This document shows, in pieces, positions 1 through 9,660 of a stretch of DNA of 64,000 bases; the first letter of the stretch is position 1, and each line of letters opens with the position of its first letter. Origin of the DNA: Fratercula arctica (Eukaryota > Chordata > Aves > Charadriiformes > Alcidae); NCBI GenBank assembly GCA_947846985.1, contig CANTUZ010000008.1:27733352-27797351 (forward strand), written 5' to 3'. Both the position numbers and the translations under genes were made by a program. The notes under the pieces are model-generated. The model ran no database searches. It saw only the letters and a program-made list of their open reading frames with translations, and was not told where the DNA came from.

Positions 1-374
1 TACAGAAAGCAGGAGAAATGTCAAGATGAACGTTGTCATTTCATCTTCACAGAAGCAGCTTCCTGGCATTAAATTTGAGCGTTACACCCTGCATGGCTTA
101 TCCTACTTCCTTGCTTTAGCCTATCTGCCTCTCTGCCTCTTAATGAATCAGGACTCAGTAAAACCTGGCTTGGTCCATTTTACTTGTTCACTTGTAGCTA
201 TTGATAATACAGAGGGCATATCTTCACCTAGAGTTTATTGTGTCAAGTCACCGTGCAGACTGGTAGTTCATACAAGACTATATGTGATATTCAAGTTATC
301 TGAGCACAATTTTCTTGCTCTTGATCCCACAATGCGAGGGCGTTTTGCACCAGCAGGTGCTGGTCCCATACGAC
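1..374. other. unannotated flank beside the LTR-like block
   Basis: No recognisable gene or repeat. A plus-strand frame of 117 codons crosses it, but the peptide is rich in Leu, Cys and Ser and has no domain I recognise. On the minus strand an AATAAA lies near 235-245, which could be a poly(A) signal or chance in AT-rich DNA. Confidence 0.4.
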
Positions 375-423
375 TGTAGAAAGAAAGCCACTCAGGCTTT
401 GTACAGTACAATACACAATGCTA

Positions 424-429
424 TTTATT
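424..429 (-). other. AATAAA polyadenylation signal in the LTR-like block
   Basis: The minus strand reads AATAAA within GCTTTAATAAATAGC, about 50 bases before the proposed LTR end, which is the expected place for an LTR poly(A) signal. Confidence 0.35.
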
Positions 430-466
430 AAAGCTAACATTATAAGAAGAGGTTAGCATAGATAAT

Positions 467-475
467 CTTATATCC
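467..475 (-). promoter_or_regulatory. TATA-like box in the LTR-like block
   Basis: The minus strand reads GGATATAAG here, upstream of the AATAAA at 424-429 and downstream of the GC-rich part. The spacing suits an LTR core promoter. A second TATAA-like string (TTATAAT, minus) lies near 438-447. Confidence 0.35.
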
Positions 476-649
476 CTTTAGATGGTGGGAACCCTGAGCG
501 GTGCAGCATCGAAGGGGCCTCTGATGTCTGTGAGGCCCACCATGCAGACCGCATCCATAGAAGAGATTCTCCCCTTTCAGTCAGTCGAGTTACTATGTGA
601 TTTTTCTTACAAGGAAACAACTCTGCTCATCATTTCCACTGTGAAACCG

Positions 650-1050
650 AAAGGATGTTCACATGACGACTCCTTGCTGCGCTCCTAGGCAAAGGCAAGG
701 CCGCGCAGGTGGGGCAATGGCGGTACCGAGTGGGACCAGGCAGAGACTCCTCTGCTGCAATGAGTGGGTCGGGTTTGTCCTGCGGCCCAGGGACTTGTGC
801 CACACAACACGGGCCGGGCCGGGCCGCCAGCCCGCTCGGGACAGCTCGGTCGTGGGCCACTGGCTCCTAGCGATCAGAAGCCCTGGCAATCACTCGCATC
901 ACTGCCGACGGTCCCCGGGTCAGCACCACTACACAGGGTAACGACGGCTCTTCTTACTGGGATCAACACACCCCGTTACGCTGTTGATCATCCGCTCGCT
1001 GGCAATGCTGTTGTGGATGCAGATTCTGTCAGGGGCTCAGGAGGCACATA
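650..1050. other. CpG-rich, GC-rich segment
   Basis: Many CpG dinucleotides occur here, for instance around 810-850 (gggccgggccgggccgcc) and 905-1005, in sharp contrast to the AT-rich surroundings. The richness runs about 115 bp past the proposed LTR end at 935. So either the element is longer than drawn, with internal sequence on the high-coordinate side, or the block is a small CpG island. Confidence 0.6.
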
Positions 1051-4000
1051 GCAGACACAGTAGCTTTATCACCCTAAAAAGCTGCTAGGTTAAACTACAA
1101 TGGAAATACTGGCAATTTAGGGACTATGGTTTAATTCACATTAGCAAGAAAGACCTGGGATCAGGGTGTTTTCCGTGGAATTGCATTGAGTCTTTTCACA
1201 TAGAGAGCTCTCTGGGCCACATAACCCAGCTTCTTCCTCCCTTTCTTCCTCCTCCTTTGTTTCTCTGCATAAACCAAGTGCTCTCATAAATCAGTCTTCT
1301 CAAGTTCTCCAGGAAATGACTCAAAGTGCCAAAGGGACCCAGGAAACAGCAATAACTATAGTGACACCAAAAGCCGCGGTAGGACCTGGACCTGCACTAG
1401 CAGCAAAACGTGCAAGATTTATAGGCATCACTGAGCCAATGCAGAAAACATAGCTGAAGTCATCAGCCTAGAGCGAAGCAAACTCACTGGGCTGTGGCAC
1501 TGGTGGAAGATTTTTCTTCAAGGTTAGTTGGTCCCAAGGGTTCCAGAGTTTTTAGGAAGAAAACGTCTGTAGCATACATGTACAATCCTAGTTTTATGCT
1601 GCTTTTCTTTATCTCCCTACCAGCCTAGTGAGAATAACTAGTGTGTCGAGACATATGAATGGATTATACGCAGCCTTAAACAGCCAAACTCTTCACTGCA
1701 GTGAAAAGCATTAAACCTCAGCACGCTGCAGAACAGATGGAAGAAGGAAAAGGAGGAGGAGTGAAGTATCAGGATGGCCCATTTTACTCTGCATAATTAG
1801 AGTGACCACAAAAGAAGACAGTGTGTCCTCCTGACATCTTTGCTACCTAGAGTAGCTCTTTAATATGCACCCCAGCTAGCAAAATCAAGTTTAATGCCAG
1901 TGCAGTTAAAGAAATAGAGCACAGTTGAGGCAGTCTCAATATTCAGAGTCAAATGCTTAAAGAAGATGTATGAGTGTTTATTTGTTCCTTGCAATGATAT
2001 AACATACCAGATGACTGGTATAAAAGTGTTTAGTTGTGGCTGACCTCTCTTAGAAAATACTGCATGGCTATGGTTTATGAGGTAGCTGTGGTTCAACCTT
2101 GTGAGTCATGGCTTCATTCATTTTTGATGAACAACTGCTGTCTTTTCAAAAATTATTTCAGGAAATGGAAGAACACTGTCTCTCATAATCAGCACAAGCA
2201 GACCATAGCGTCAGTCACGCGTAGTCTTATTTTACAGTAAAAAGACCACAGAGCAGGAAAGAATATCATGAAAGTTTCCATGTGCAAACAAAGATAATTT
2301 CTCTTTGTCAGAATCATGGCAACATTATGAGAGAAATCGGGACCAAATGCCAGAATCACATAAATCTTATAAATCTCCAGCAACCCAGTATTAACACTTT
2401 CTCAGTATATTGTGACATTATATACAGGTGTCCAAGCAGGAGAGAGAAAATAGCAAGACAGTAAGCTACTTGTAAACAGAACTGCTTTTATCTTTCACTT
2501 AAATTACATTTTTCAATGAAGAAGTTAAATTGTCTCTGTTTGGCTTCACTAGCAGCGTGCTTCAGTGCAAGCACAAGTGCAAGCTGAACAAAAAATGGAC
2601 TCTGCTGCATTATTTACAGCTCTTTGCACAAGCCGCTTTGCATGAGCATTTATTAATTGCCTGCAAAATCAGCAAAATACATTCCTAGTGTGTCAGCTCA
2701 GCATATATTGAACATAATTGCACATTTGAGCCACACGGTTGTTTATGTCACTTTGTAATCATACTAATAATTACCAAACAACCAAGTAATTCAATGAACA
2801 GTAAATGTAACATTTAATTACTTTATTAATTTCCACATAACATGGAAGAAGGAAAATAACCGGCTCAATCTATAATTTCCCTCTATTTGCAAACCCTATC
2901 TTTATGCAGATATATGGGAGGAATTATCAAAACACAACACAGGAGATGCACAAACATAACTCAGTGTTTGCTTGATGTTTTTCGTGTTGGCATCTCTCCT
3001 GCATGCAGCTTTGAAAACTTATCCTATAATGTCAAGCAACTTCAAGGCATCCTGGACTTCGAAAATTAAAAGGAAAAGAAAAAAATAAATAAATTCTGCA
3101 CTGAGATACAAATTCCACCTTCTGTCAGGAACTTACTGATTAGAAAACCCTTTATAGGTTAAGCCAACCATTACATTTTTATGTTGCTATATATTTCAAA
3201 ACATAAAAAATAAAACATTTTCTCCATAAAACCTTTCAAAACCGTAAATACTAGCACAGTCCATGGCTCCAGACGAAGTTGCAATTTATTATTTATCTGT
3301 TTTTATATTCTGCTGTAGTATCTCTTTCTTTTATAAGCCTGGCAAGTTTCCCACAGAAGTTTCTTCATCAGCAGTTATTTTAAACTATAGTCCTTCATAG
3401 TCCATGCTGCTCGTACTCTGAACCAGTCCTCACGAACTGAGTATGTTTTAGCAGCAAAGTGTCTTGGTTTGGGGAGACACAACAAAATCTCTGCAGTTCG
3501 TGAGCATTAAGAAAGCTGTTTAAAATTCAAATGCATCATTCTGAACCACGCCTGAACTCATGCTGGGCGTGATTTTGTTCACCAGCGTTTCTGCATTCAC
3601 ACTGCCTTCAGTAACAATGCACAAGACAAAGCTCATATTTTCAGTGTCAATTGTGCAAGCCAGTTGCATCCACTCTCAGAGGAGAGGATGAAATCCTGAA
3701 CCTGAGTTTCCCTATCTGGAGCCTCTCTCATCTAGAAGAAGAGCCACAGAGTGAGCTGTCTTCAGAGTAATTTTGATGGGCCACCAGGAGAAGTGCATTT
3801 GAAACCTATGCTAACATGTAAACATTGATGTGGCCTCTGATGTGCGTAAGGCTATTTTTCCTAGGAACTACCACTGGATGTAGCTGAGTATTATCAGAAC
3901 ATGGCATCCTCCCTAGAAAGCAGTGTCTGCCATCTCTGACCAGCCTATTAGGCAGAAATAGCTGTGTTGCACAGCTACCACATAATGTGTTTGACTTTCA

Positions 4001-4427
4001 GTGACAATGGCAAAAGATCTGGGCCAGCTCTCACAAACATGCTGTAGTAGTCAAAGGACCCAACCAAACATTCCTTGTCCTGGCCTGTGAGGCACCGGGA
4101 AGGAGCTGATCATTTGTGCTTCCTTAAAATTGCACAGTGATGATCTTAAAAATGGAATCTTTTACTGAGGTTGCTATTTAATAGTAGGGCAAATGGGAAG
4201 GGGTTAGCATCTCGTAAACTACAACTTACTCCTACTGTGTATCCCAGGTCAGAGCCGAAGCCCACCTGTATTTACACCAGAAAAATGGCTCCAGATGAGC
4301 CTGGAACCTGTCTCATCTCAAAATAATCTTTTAGCATGTCTGTTTGTTTGTAAAAATAGTTTGTACTTCTTTTATAATTTTTATAAACTTTCAGACACTC
4401 ATTGACAATTGACCGCCTGGATAGTCT
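1051..4427. other. non-coding unique sequence
   Basis: No exon with both good splice sites and coding-like composition was found, and no CR1. The part at 2630-2860 is AT-rich with several TAATTA/ATTAAT cores and a TTTGCATGAG octamer-like string, a texture often seen in vertebrate conserved non-coding elements; this is a guess from one sequence. A pyrimidine-rich run lies at 1228-1265. Confidence 0.5.
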
Positions 4428-4583
4428 GAATATAAAAAGGTTTTAGTGCAAAATGTAAATGCTTCGCTTTGTCCTTGATGTTTAACACTCATATCTTTCA
4501 GCTCATCTACTTTATTTATTAGATTTTCACCTTATCCCTCAAATTTACTCTGACACACAGAAGTTCTTAGTTCAGAGAGTAAA
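4428..4583 (+). repeat. tandem duplication, copy 1
   Basis: First of two diverged direct copies with a period of about 179 bases. Shared blocks in order are GAATATAAAAA, CTCATATCT.TCA, TTTATTTATTAGA, CCTTATCCCTC and AGTAAA. Small indels separate the copies, so the duplication is not recent. I do not recognise the unit as a known transposon. Confidence 0.75.
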
Positions 4584-4606
4584 TATAGTACAGTGCAAAG
4601 GGTTAT

Positions 4607-4760
4607 GAATATAAAAAATGCATTAAACAAAAATGTGAATGCTCAGATTTATCCTTGGTATTTAATACTCATATCTCTCAATTCATCTGCTGTATTTATT
4701 AGACCTTATCCCTCGTTGTTGCTTTGACAGTAAAAACTTCCTAGTTCATCAAGGAGTAAA
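4607..4760 (+). repeat. tandem duplication, copy 2
   Basis: Second copy of the 4428-4583 unit, in the same orientation. It keeps the order GAATATAAAAA, TTTAATACTCATATCTC, GTATTTATTAGACC, CTTATCCCTC, CTAGTTCATC and GAGTAAA, but lacks about ten bases (the gattttcac segment) present in copy 1. Confidence 0.75.
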
Positions 4761-6161
4761 ATTGCTTGTGCTGAGTACCGAATAGTACTCCTGCTGCAAT
4801 TGTTAAACTCACTACGGGTTTTGTGGCTGGGGACACTACTTCTGAGAGAAGAACTTGAAAAATTTTAAAGTCAGTCATTGGTGCAGAGGCCCATATAACA
4901 TCAGATTGTTCTTGTATTTAGAAGAATGAAATAGTCGTTTCTGTTTGAAAGGCTTGTACTGGGAGCTCTACATGCGTGTTAGTACTGCTACCTGCTGCAT
5001 CTGTGACTACTTTCACCTCTAACCTGACCAAAGAAAGTGATAGATCTCATCTATTTCCAATTGCATTATGTTTGATAACACTGAGATGTAAGTCAGCCTG
5101 GCTTCAATGAACACCTTGAGTGATCAACTGGTGTGAGTTGTTTTACTATATGTATTTTTATGGGCAAGTGCAATACTGCTCATTTTTTTTTCAATCAAGA
5201 TAATACTTAGTATGAAATACAGACCTTTGAAGTTTTAAGAAGACAATCAACAATCATGAGAGTGGAGCTGTCCTGGTCAGAGCTGTCCTAAAAATCTACA
5301 CCTTCCACCACTGTCTGGGGTAATTAGGATTTTGTGCCGTTACCAACAGCCATTCAGCTGACTTTAGTTTTTAAGACGTAATTTTCAAAGTCCTTTGATA
5401 ATGTATCTAAAGATACTTCAGTGCTGACCTAGAACCAAAGCTTAAACAAAAATCCCATTGGTATCCCCAAACAGAGAAGAAGGTTCTCTAGAACTGAGAC
5501 AGTTCATACTAAATATTGCTACTCCTAGGAAAAAGAAAAAGTAATGAAAAGATAATAATTTGACTAAGATAGAGTGTTGAAATGTTGATAGAAATCTAAC
5601 TTACATAATACAAAGACAAATGCAGAGGATTAAAATACCATATAATTTTGAAACCATTACAATATGCCTGAGTGATTCTTTGTTAGAGAGTCTCAAAAAA
5701 GCATGTAATTTCATCTTCCACAAAAGCTGTAATCTCTCTGTTGGTTGTGTTAAAAATGGCATTTCAACTTCCCCTCTGAAAGTCTCTGATTTTGTGGGTT
5801 TCTGTCAGGCTGCTGTCATTAGTTTAATGCATTTTGTGTATATTGTAATAACCTAAATGTTTTAATGCATTTCTTCTCAGATCAATCTGAACAGGTATCT
5901 CTAAATCAGTCTTGTGTAATGTTAGTTAAAGTTGTTATACTTGGATCAATGGGAACTATTGGCAATGAAGAAGCATTTAAACTTTATTTTGTTCATTTCC
6001 CTGTAGCAGAACTTGTAGTAATAGACTTCTGAAAACTACTCCTAGTTATATTTTTAGTTCTTGACTTTTAGAAAACACTTATGTGAGATAAATGAATTGG
6101 GAAATGCACATGAAGTGCAAGCTATAATGCATATCTCCCTCACAAATCACTTGCAAACCAA
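4761..6161. other. non-coding unique sequence
   Basis: AT-rich sequence with no exon, RNA gene or transposon that I can support. A 78-codon plus-strand frame at 5620-5856 has no flanking splice sites and looks like chance. Confidence 0.5.
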
Positions 6162-6618
6162 GGGTGCAGCAGAGGGCTACCAAGATGATTAGGGGACTGG
6201 AACACCTCTCTTATGAGGAAAGGCTGAGGGATTTGGGTCTCTTCAGTGTGGAAAAAAGACGGCTGAGGGGGGATCTTATCAACACTTATAAATACTTAAA
6301 GGGTGGGTGTCAGGAGGATGGGACCAGGCTCTTTTCAGTAGTGCCCGGGGACAGGACAAGAGGCAATGGGCACAAACTTGAGCACAAGAAGTTCCACCTA
6401 AACATGAGGAGGAACTTCTTTACCCTGAGGGTGGCAGAGCACTGGAACAGGCTGCCCAGAGAGGTGGTGGAGTCTCCATCTCTGGAGACATTCAAAACCC
6501 ACCTGGACGTGTTCCTGTGTAACCTGCTCTAGGTGACCCTGCTCTGGCAGGGGGGTTGGACTAGATGATCTCCAGAGGTCCCTTCCAACCCTATGGTTCT
6601 ATGATTCTATGATTCTAT
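6162..6618 (+). mobile_element. CR1 LINE, 5'-truncated, open ORF2 C-terminus
   Basis: CR1 is the main avian non-LTR retrotransposon. This copy keeps only the 3' end. The frame running to TAG at 6530-6532 encodes the ORF2 C-terminal tail downstream of the reverse transcriptase core, with the family landmarks [19 protein letters not shown] near the start, RRLRGDL in the middle and [13 protein letters not shown] near the end. It is uninterrupted over about 120 codons. The 3' UTR has the typical gggggttggactagatgat and ggtcccttccaaccc segments, then tandem ATTCTATG octamers at about 6590-6618. The 5' end is truncated, as usual for CR1 after incomplete reverse transcription. The intact frame and octamers suggest one of the younger copies here. 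It should be inactive because the rest of ORF2 and all of ORF1 are missing. Confidence 0.96.
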
Positions 6619-7941
6619 AAAACTCGATAAGCCATGTACAATGATGGCAAGAGACGTACTTTTGAACAACTGGAAGCCATCATACTGAACCTCTCAAGGA
6701 ATAGCCTCCAGCAAACATGCAGCTGCAGAGGAGAAACCTCACTGCTCCTTAAAGTGAGGTTGATTTCCTAGAATTATTAGAACGAGAAATTTTGTTTGGC
6801 AGGTTGCATCACCACGTTTAATATAAAATTTGTAACTCAGTATCATGGAATTGAGTCTAGTCAGAAAGATAAGACTCTGTCAGCCCTTGGGAGGCCCTAA
6901 ACCTGCATTTTTTTTCTCATCTAGCCCTCCGTTGAGGTAGCTAGAACATGTCTACCACTGAGTAACAGAGCATAGTGTTGGAAGCATGATTTAGGTCTTG
7001 AAAGAAAGTAATTTGGCACAACAGCCATATCAACAGCAAACCATTATCACCATTGGGGATCAAATATCACCATTGTGTTTCTCCAGTGTCTTATACTCTT
7101 ACATATAAAGGTGATGACAACCTGACAATATTTAACCTCCTGTCTTGTCCATATAATTGAAGGAATAATAATAAATTCATTCAAGAAGGATATCTTGAAT
7201 TGCCATTATAATCACCCATATGCCATTTTACTTCCAAGTGGAAACTCTACTTCTGTAAGTATACCATCATTCTAACGAAGTAAGTAGCTTATTCATTAGA
7301 GGAAAATATAAGATTGAAGCTTTTAGAGTTCAGCTGGACATCATTTACTGATGGTAGCAAGAAAAAATAGAAAAAGGTCAAATTTCCTACTTAAGCAGAA
7401 CCATCAGGCAATCACTTAATGGTATATCAAATAACACCACCACTGTCCTCAAGCAATAGAAAGTTTGTATATATTAGCCAACACCCTTAAACCAGGTTGA
7501 ACACGTGTGAAGACACAGTTACTGGGTTCAATCCTTGGTCAGTTCAGAAGGCCCCTATTCCAATTGCCACTGCTTTCAGTAGTATAATGAACTATTATCC
7601 AATTTGAGTACTGGAATCGGGATTTAGCCTGCTGAATGGCTGATGCTTACCCACATCAAGCTCCTTCTTGTGTTTTTTTCACCACTTATTTATGCAACCT
7701 CTTGAGTACTCCGTGAAAGGTTCTTGAACTAATGCTGATCAATAACCATAAAAGGATTTTAAAAGGGATAATTTAACAGTAGCACTCTCTCACAGCCGTC
7801 AGTGAAAGCCAACACACAGAGTCCAGTGTTCAACCTGATCTAGCCACAGTAATTAGACACTTCACATGTGAGCCTTATGCACATGGCTTCTTGCTCAGTG
7901 GAGACAAGTTTAGCCTTTGGCTTAACCTCTGGCTAAAATCA
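6619..7941. other. non-coding unique sequence
   Basis: No gene, RNA or repeat that I recognise. It lies between a CR1 copy and the minus-strand exon-like segment; if that segment is a last exon, the part near 7900 would be its 3' UTR. No AATAAA close to the stop codon stood out. Confidence 0.4.
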
Positions 7942-8294
7942 ATCTGAAACAGCCGACATGTAATCTTCCTGAGCATTGTCACTTAATTCCACAGATTCAT
8001 ATTTCCTATCATCAGGGATCCAATTTACAGGAAATACTACTTTCTGAAGCTCTATTGTTCTGACTTTAAAAGTTTTCTGATGGCCTTTGGATCCACTATT
8101 TAGTTCTGAGGGTTTTTTCTTAAGATTTGTCCAGGTTTCCACACCATTTATTAGGACAAAGGACTGGGTTTTGCTTCACTTGGCAATTGGTTTATCCAAG
8201 CAAAAAGCTGCACTGTGGGCTCAAAAGGATCCCTTTCCAGTTCTCCTGGGCTAAATATACCAATCCTAAATACAGAAGGATCATAAGGAGATAC
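7942..8294 (-). pseudogene. frameshifted terminal-exon-like coding segment, unknown protein
   Basis: The minus strand has a strong splice acceptor (pyrimidine-rich tract ending ggctcctcag) just before 8294, with in-frame TGA and TAG upstream of it, as expected at an intron-exon edge. From 8294 a frame of 47 codons runs to TAA at 8151-8153; it starts VSPYDPSVFRIGIFSPGELE and includes VQLFAWINQLPSEAK. A second frame of 78 codons, open from 8175, continues to TGA at 7939-7941 and contains SFVLINGVETWTNLKKK and FPVNWIPDDRKYESVELSD. The frames overlap at 8154-8175 and would be continuous with one extra base in the four-base T run at 8169-8172. The composition (many Glu, Asp, Lys, Pro; one aligned frame change; no Cys) is more protein-like than its neighbours. 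I do not recognise the protein. It could be a pseudo-exon, a real last exon with a homopolymer sequencing error, or chance. Its entry phase (0) matches the exit of the 14.3 kb island. Confidence 0.33.
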
Positions 8295-8588
8295 CTGAGG
8301 AGCCAGAGAAGAGAAAAACTATCAGAATACATAACCAATATCAGTGAGACAAAATCAAGAGAAGGAGAAAATTTTGCTCTGAGGCTTATATTGTTGTAAA
8401 ATACTAGATATCAGACTTGCAGCAGCAAGTCTCAGACTTAGCTGAAGGAGCCCCGTGTCTAAGCTCCCAGAACAGTCTAGGAGATGCACACATAGAGGCA
8501 GGTGCACAGGGAACTTTAGCACACAACTTGAGCAACTGAGCCTATCACCTGAAAATTGCATTGCGAACTAGGTAAGAGACTGAAAATT

Positions 8589-8606
8589 AAAAAAAAAAAA
8601 AAAAAA
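8589..8606 (+). repeat. poly(A) tract, 18 bases
   Basis: An uninterrupted A run followed by ttaaaa. No cDNA-like body is visible just upstream, so it is listed only as a simple repeat. Confidence 0.9.
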
Positions 8607-8662
8607 TTAAAAGGGAGTGGCAGCTAGAATACACAGACTGCTGGCATTATGTCTGTTTATTT

Positions 8663-9611
8663 ATAGAATCCTAGAATCACTTAGGTTGGAAAAGACCTTT
8701 AAGATCATCAAGTCCAACTGTTAACCTAGCACTGCCAAGTCCACCACTAAACCATGTCCCTCAGCACCACATCTACCTGTCTTTTGAATACCTCCAGGGA
8801 TGGTGACTCCACCACTTCCCTGGGCAGCCTGTTCCAAGGCTTGACAACCCTTTCAGTGAAGAAATTTTTCTTAATATCCAGTCTAAACCTCCCCTGGCGC
8901 AACTTGAGGCCATTTCCTATTGTCCTGTGGTCTGTTACTTGGGAGAAGTAACAACTAACACCTCGCTACAACCTCCTTTCGGGTAGCTGTAGTGAGCAAT
9001 AAGGCCTCCCCTCAGTGTCCTTTTCTCCAAGCTAAACAACTCCAATTCCCTCAGCTACTGCTCATAAGACTTGTTCTCCAGACCCCTCACCAGCTTCGTT
9101 GCCCTTCTCTGGACCCGCTCCAGCACCTCAATGTCTGTCTTGTAGTGAGGGGCCCAAAACTGAACACGGTACTTGAGGTGGGGCCTCACCAGTGCTGAGG
9201 ACAGGGAGACAATCACTTCCCTAGTCCTACTCACAGCACTGTTCCTGATCCAGGCCAGGATGCTGTTGGCCTTCGTGGCCACCTGGGCACACTGCTGGCT
9301 CATAGTCAGCCACCAGTGGACCAACACCCCCAGGTCCTCTTCTGCCAGGCAGCTCTCCAGCCACTCTTCCCCAAGCCTGTATGGCTACATGGGGTTATTG
9401 TGACCCAAGTGCAGGACCCGGCACTTGACCTTGTTGAACCTCATACCATTGGCCTTGGCCCATCGATCCAGCCTGTCCAGATCCCTCTGCAGAGTCTTCC
9501 CTACTCTCAAGTAGATCAACACTGCCACCCAACTTGGTGTCATCTGCGAACTGACTGAGGGTGCACTCGATCCTCTCATCCTGGTCATTGATAAAGATAT
9601 TAAACAGAACT
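8663..9611 (-). mobile_element. CR1 LINE, about 950 bp, frame-broken ORF2
   Basis: Longest CR1 here, reversed: its 3' end is at 8663 with degenerate octamers (atagaatcctagaatcac) and its truncated 5' end is near 9611. ORF2 pieces are readable on the minus strand. The part at 9588-9385 has the conserved [12 protein letters not shown] and [13 protein letters not shown] of the reverse transcriptase C-terminal region. The part at 9327-9055 has [38 protein letters not shown] and [10 protein letters not shown]. The frames do not join and a stop follows NKSYEQ, so it is dead. Its tail (accttt.aagatcatcaagtccaac, then ccatgtccctcagcaccacatct) differs from the other four copies and looks like an older subfamily. 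Confidence 0.96.
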
Positions 9612-9638
9612 GATTTTAAGAAATGATTGTCAGGTAAA

Positions 9639-9660
9639 AATTGTAGATTTTTCTACAATT
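9639..9660. repeat. 9-bp perfect inverted repeat
   Basis: AATTGTAGA, four T, then TCTACAATT, lying 28 bp outside the truncated 5' end of the CR1 copy. Probably incidental. Confidence 0.8.

Larger units (their letters stand above)
375..935 (-). mobile_element. candidate solo LTR of an endogenous retrovirus
   Basis: Read on the minus strand, this block begins TGTGTAG and ends CTACA, so the termini form a short imperfect inverted repeat of the TGT...ACA type usual for retroviral LTRs. A CpG-rich upstream part is followed by a TATA-like GGATATAAG (467-475), then AATAAA (424-429) about 40 bases downstream, then about 50 bases to the end, which is the U3-R-U5 order. A 5-bp direct repeat, ACGAC, lies exactly at the low-coordinate edge (370-374) and again at 941-945, five bases beyond the other proposed end, so the 5' boundary is uncertain or eroded. 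No gag, pol or env frame is seen nearby and no clear primer-binding site or polypurine tract, which favours a solo LTR. The alternative is a host CpG-island promoter. Confidence 0.42.

Noticed and set aside
26..379. 117-codon plus-strand frame at the left edge
   Set aside because: No domain, no good start context, chance-like composition; it runs into the LTR-like block.
4250..4310. A tgtatttacaccag string as another old repeat copy
   Set aside because: Only about 14 bases match, with none of the flanking blocks.
7500..7560. GGTTCAATCC, a tRNA B-box-like string near 7529
   Set aside because: No A box at the right distance and no cloverleaf stems; not a tRNA or tRNA-derived SINE.
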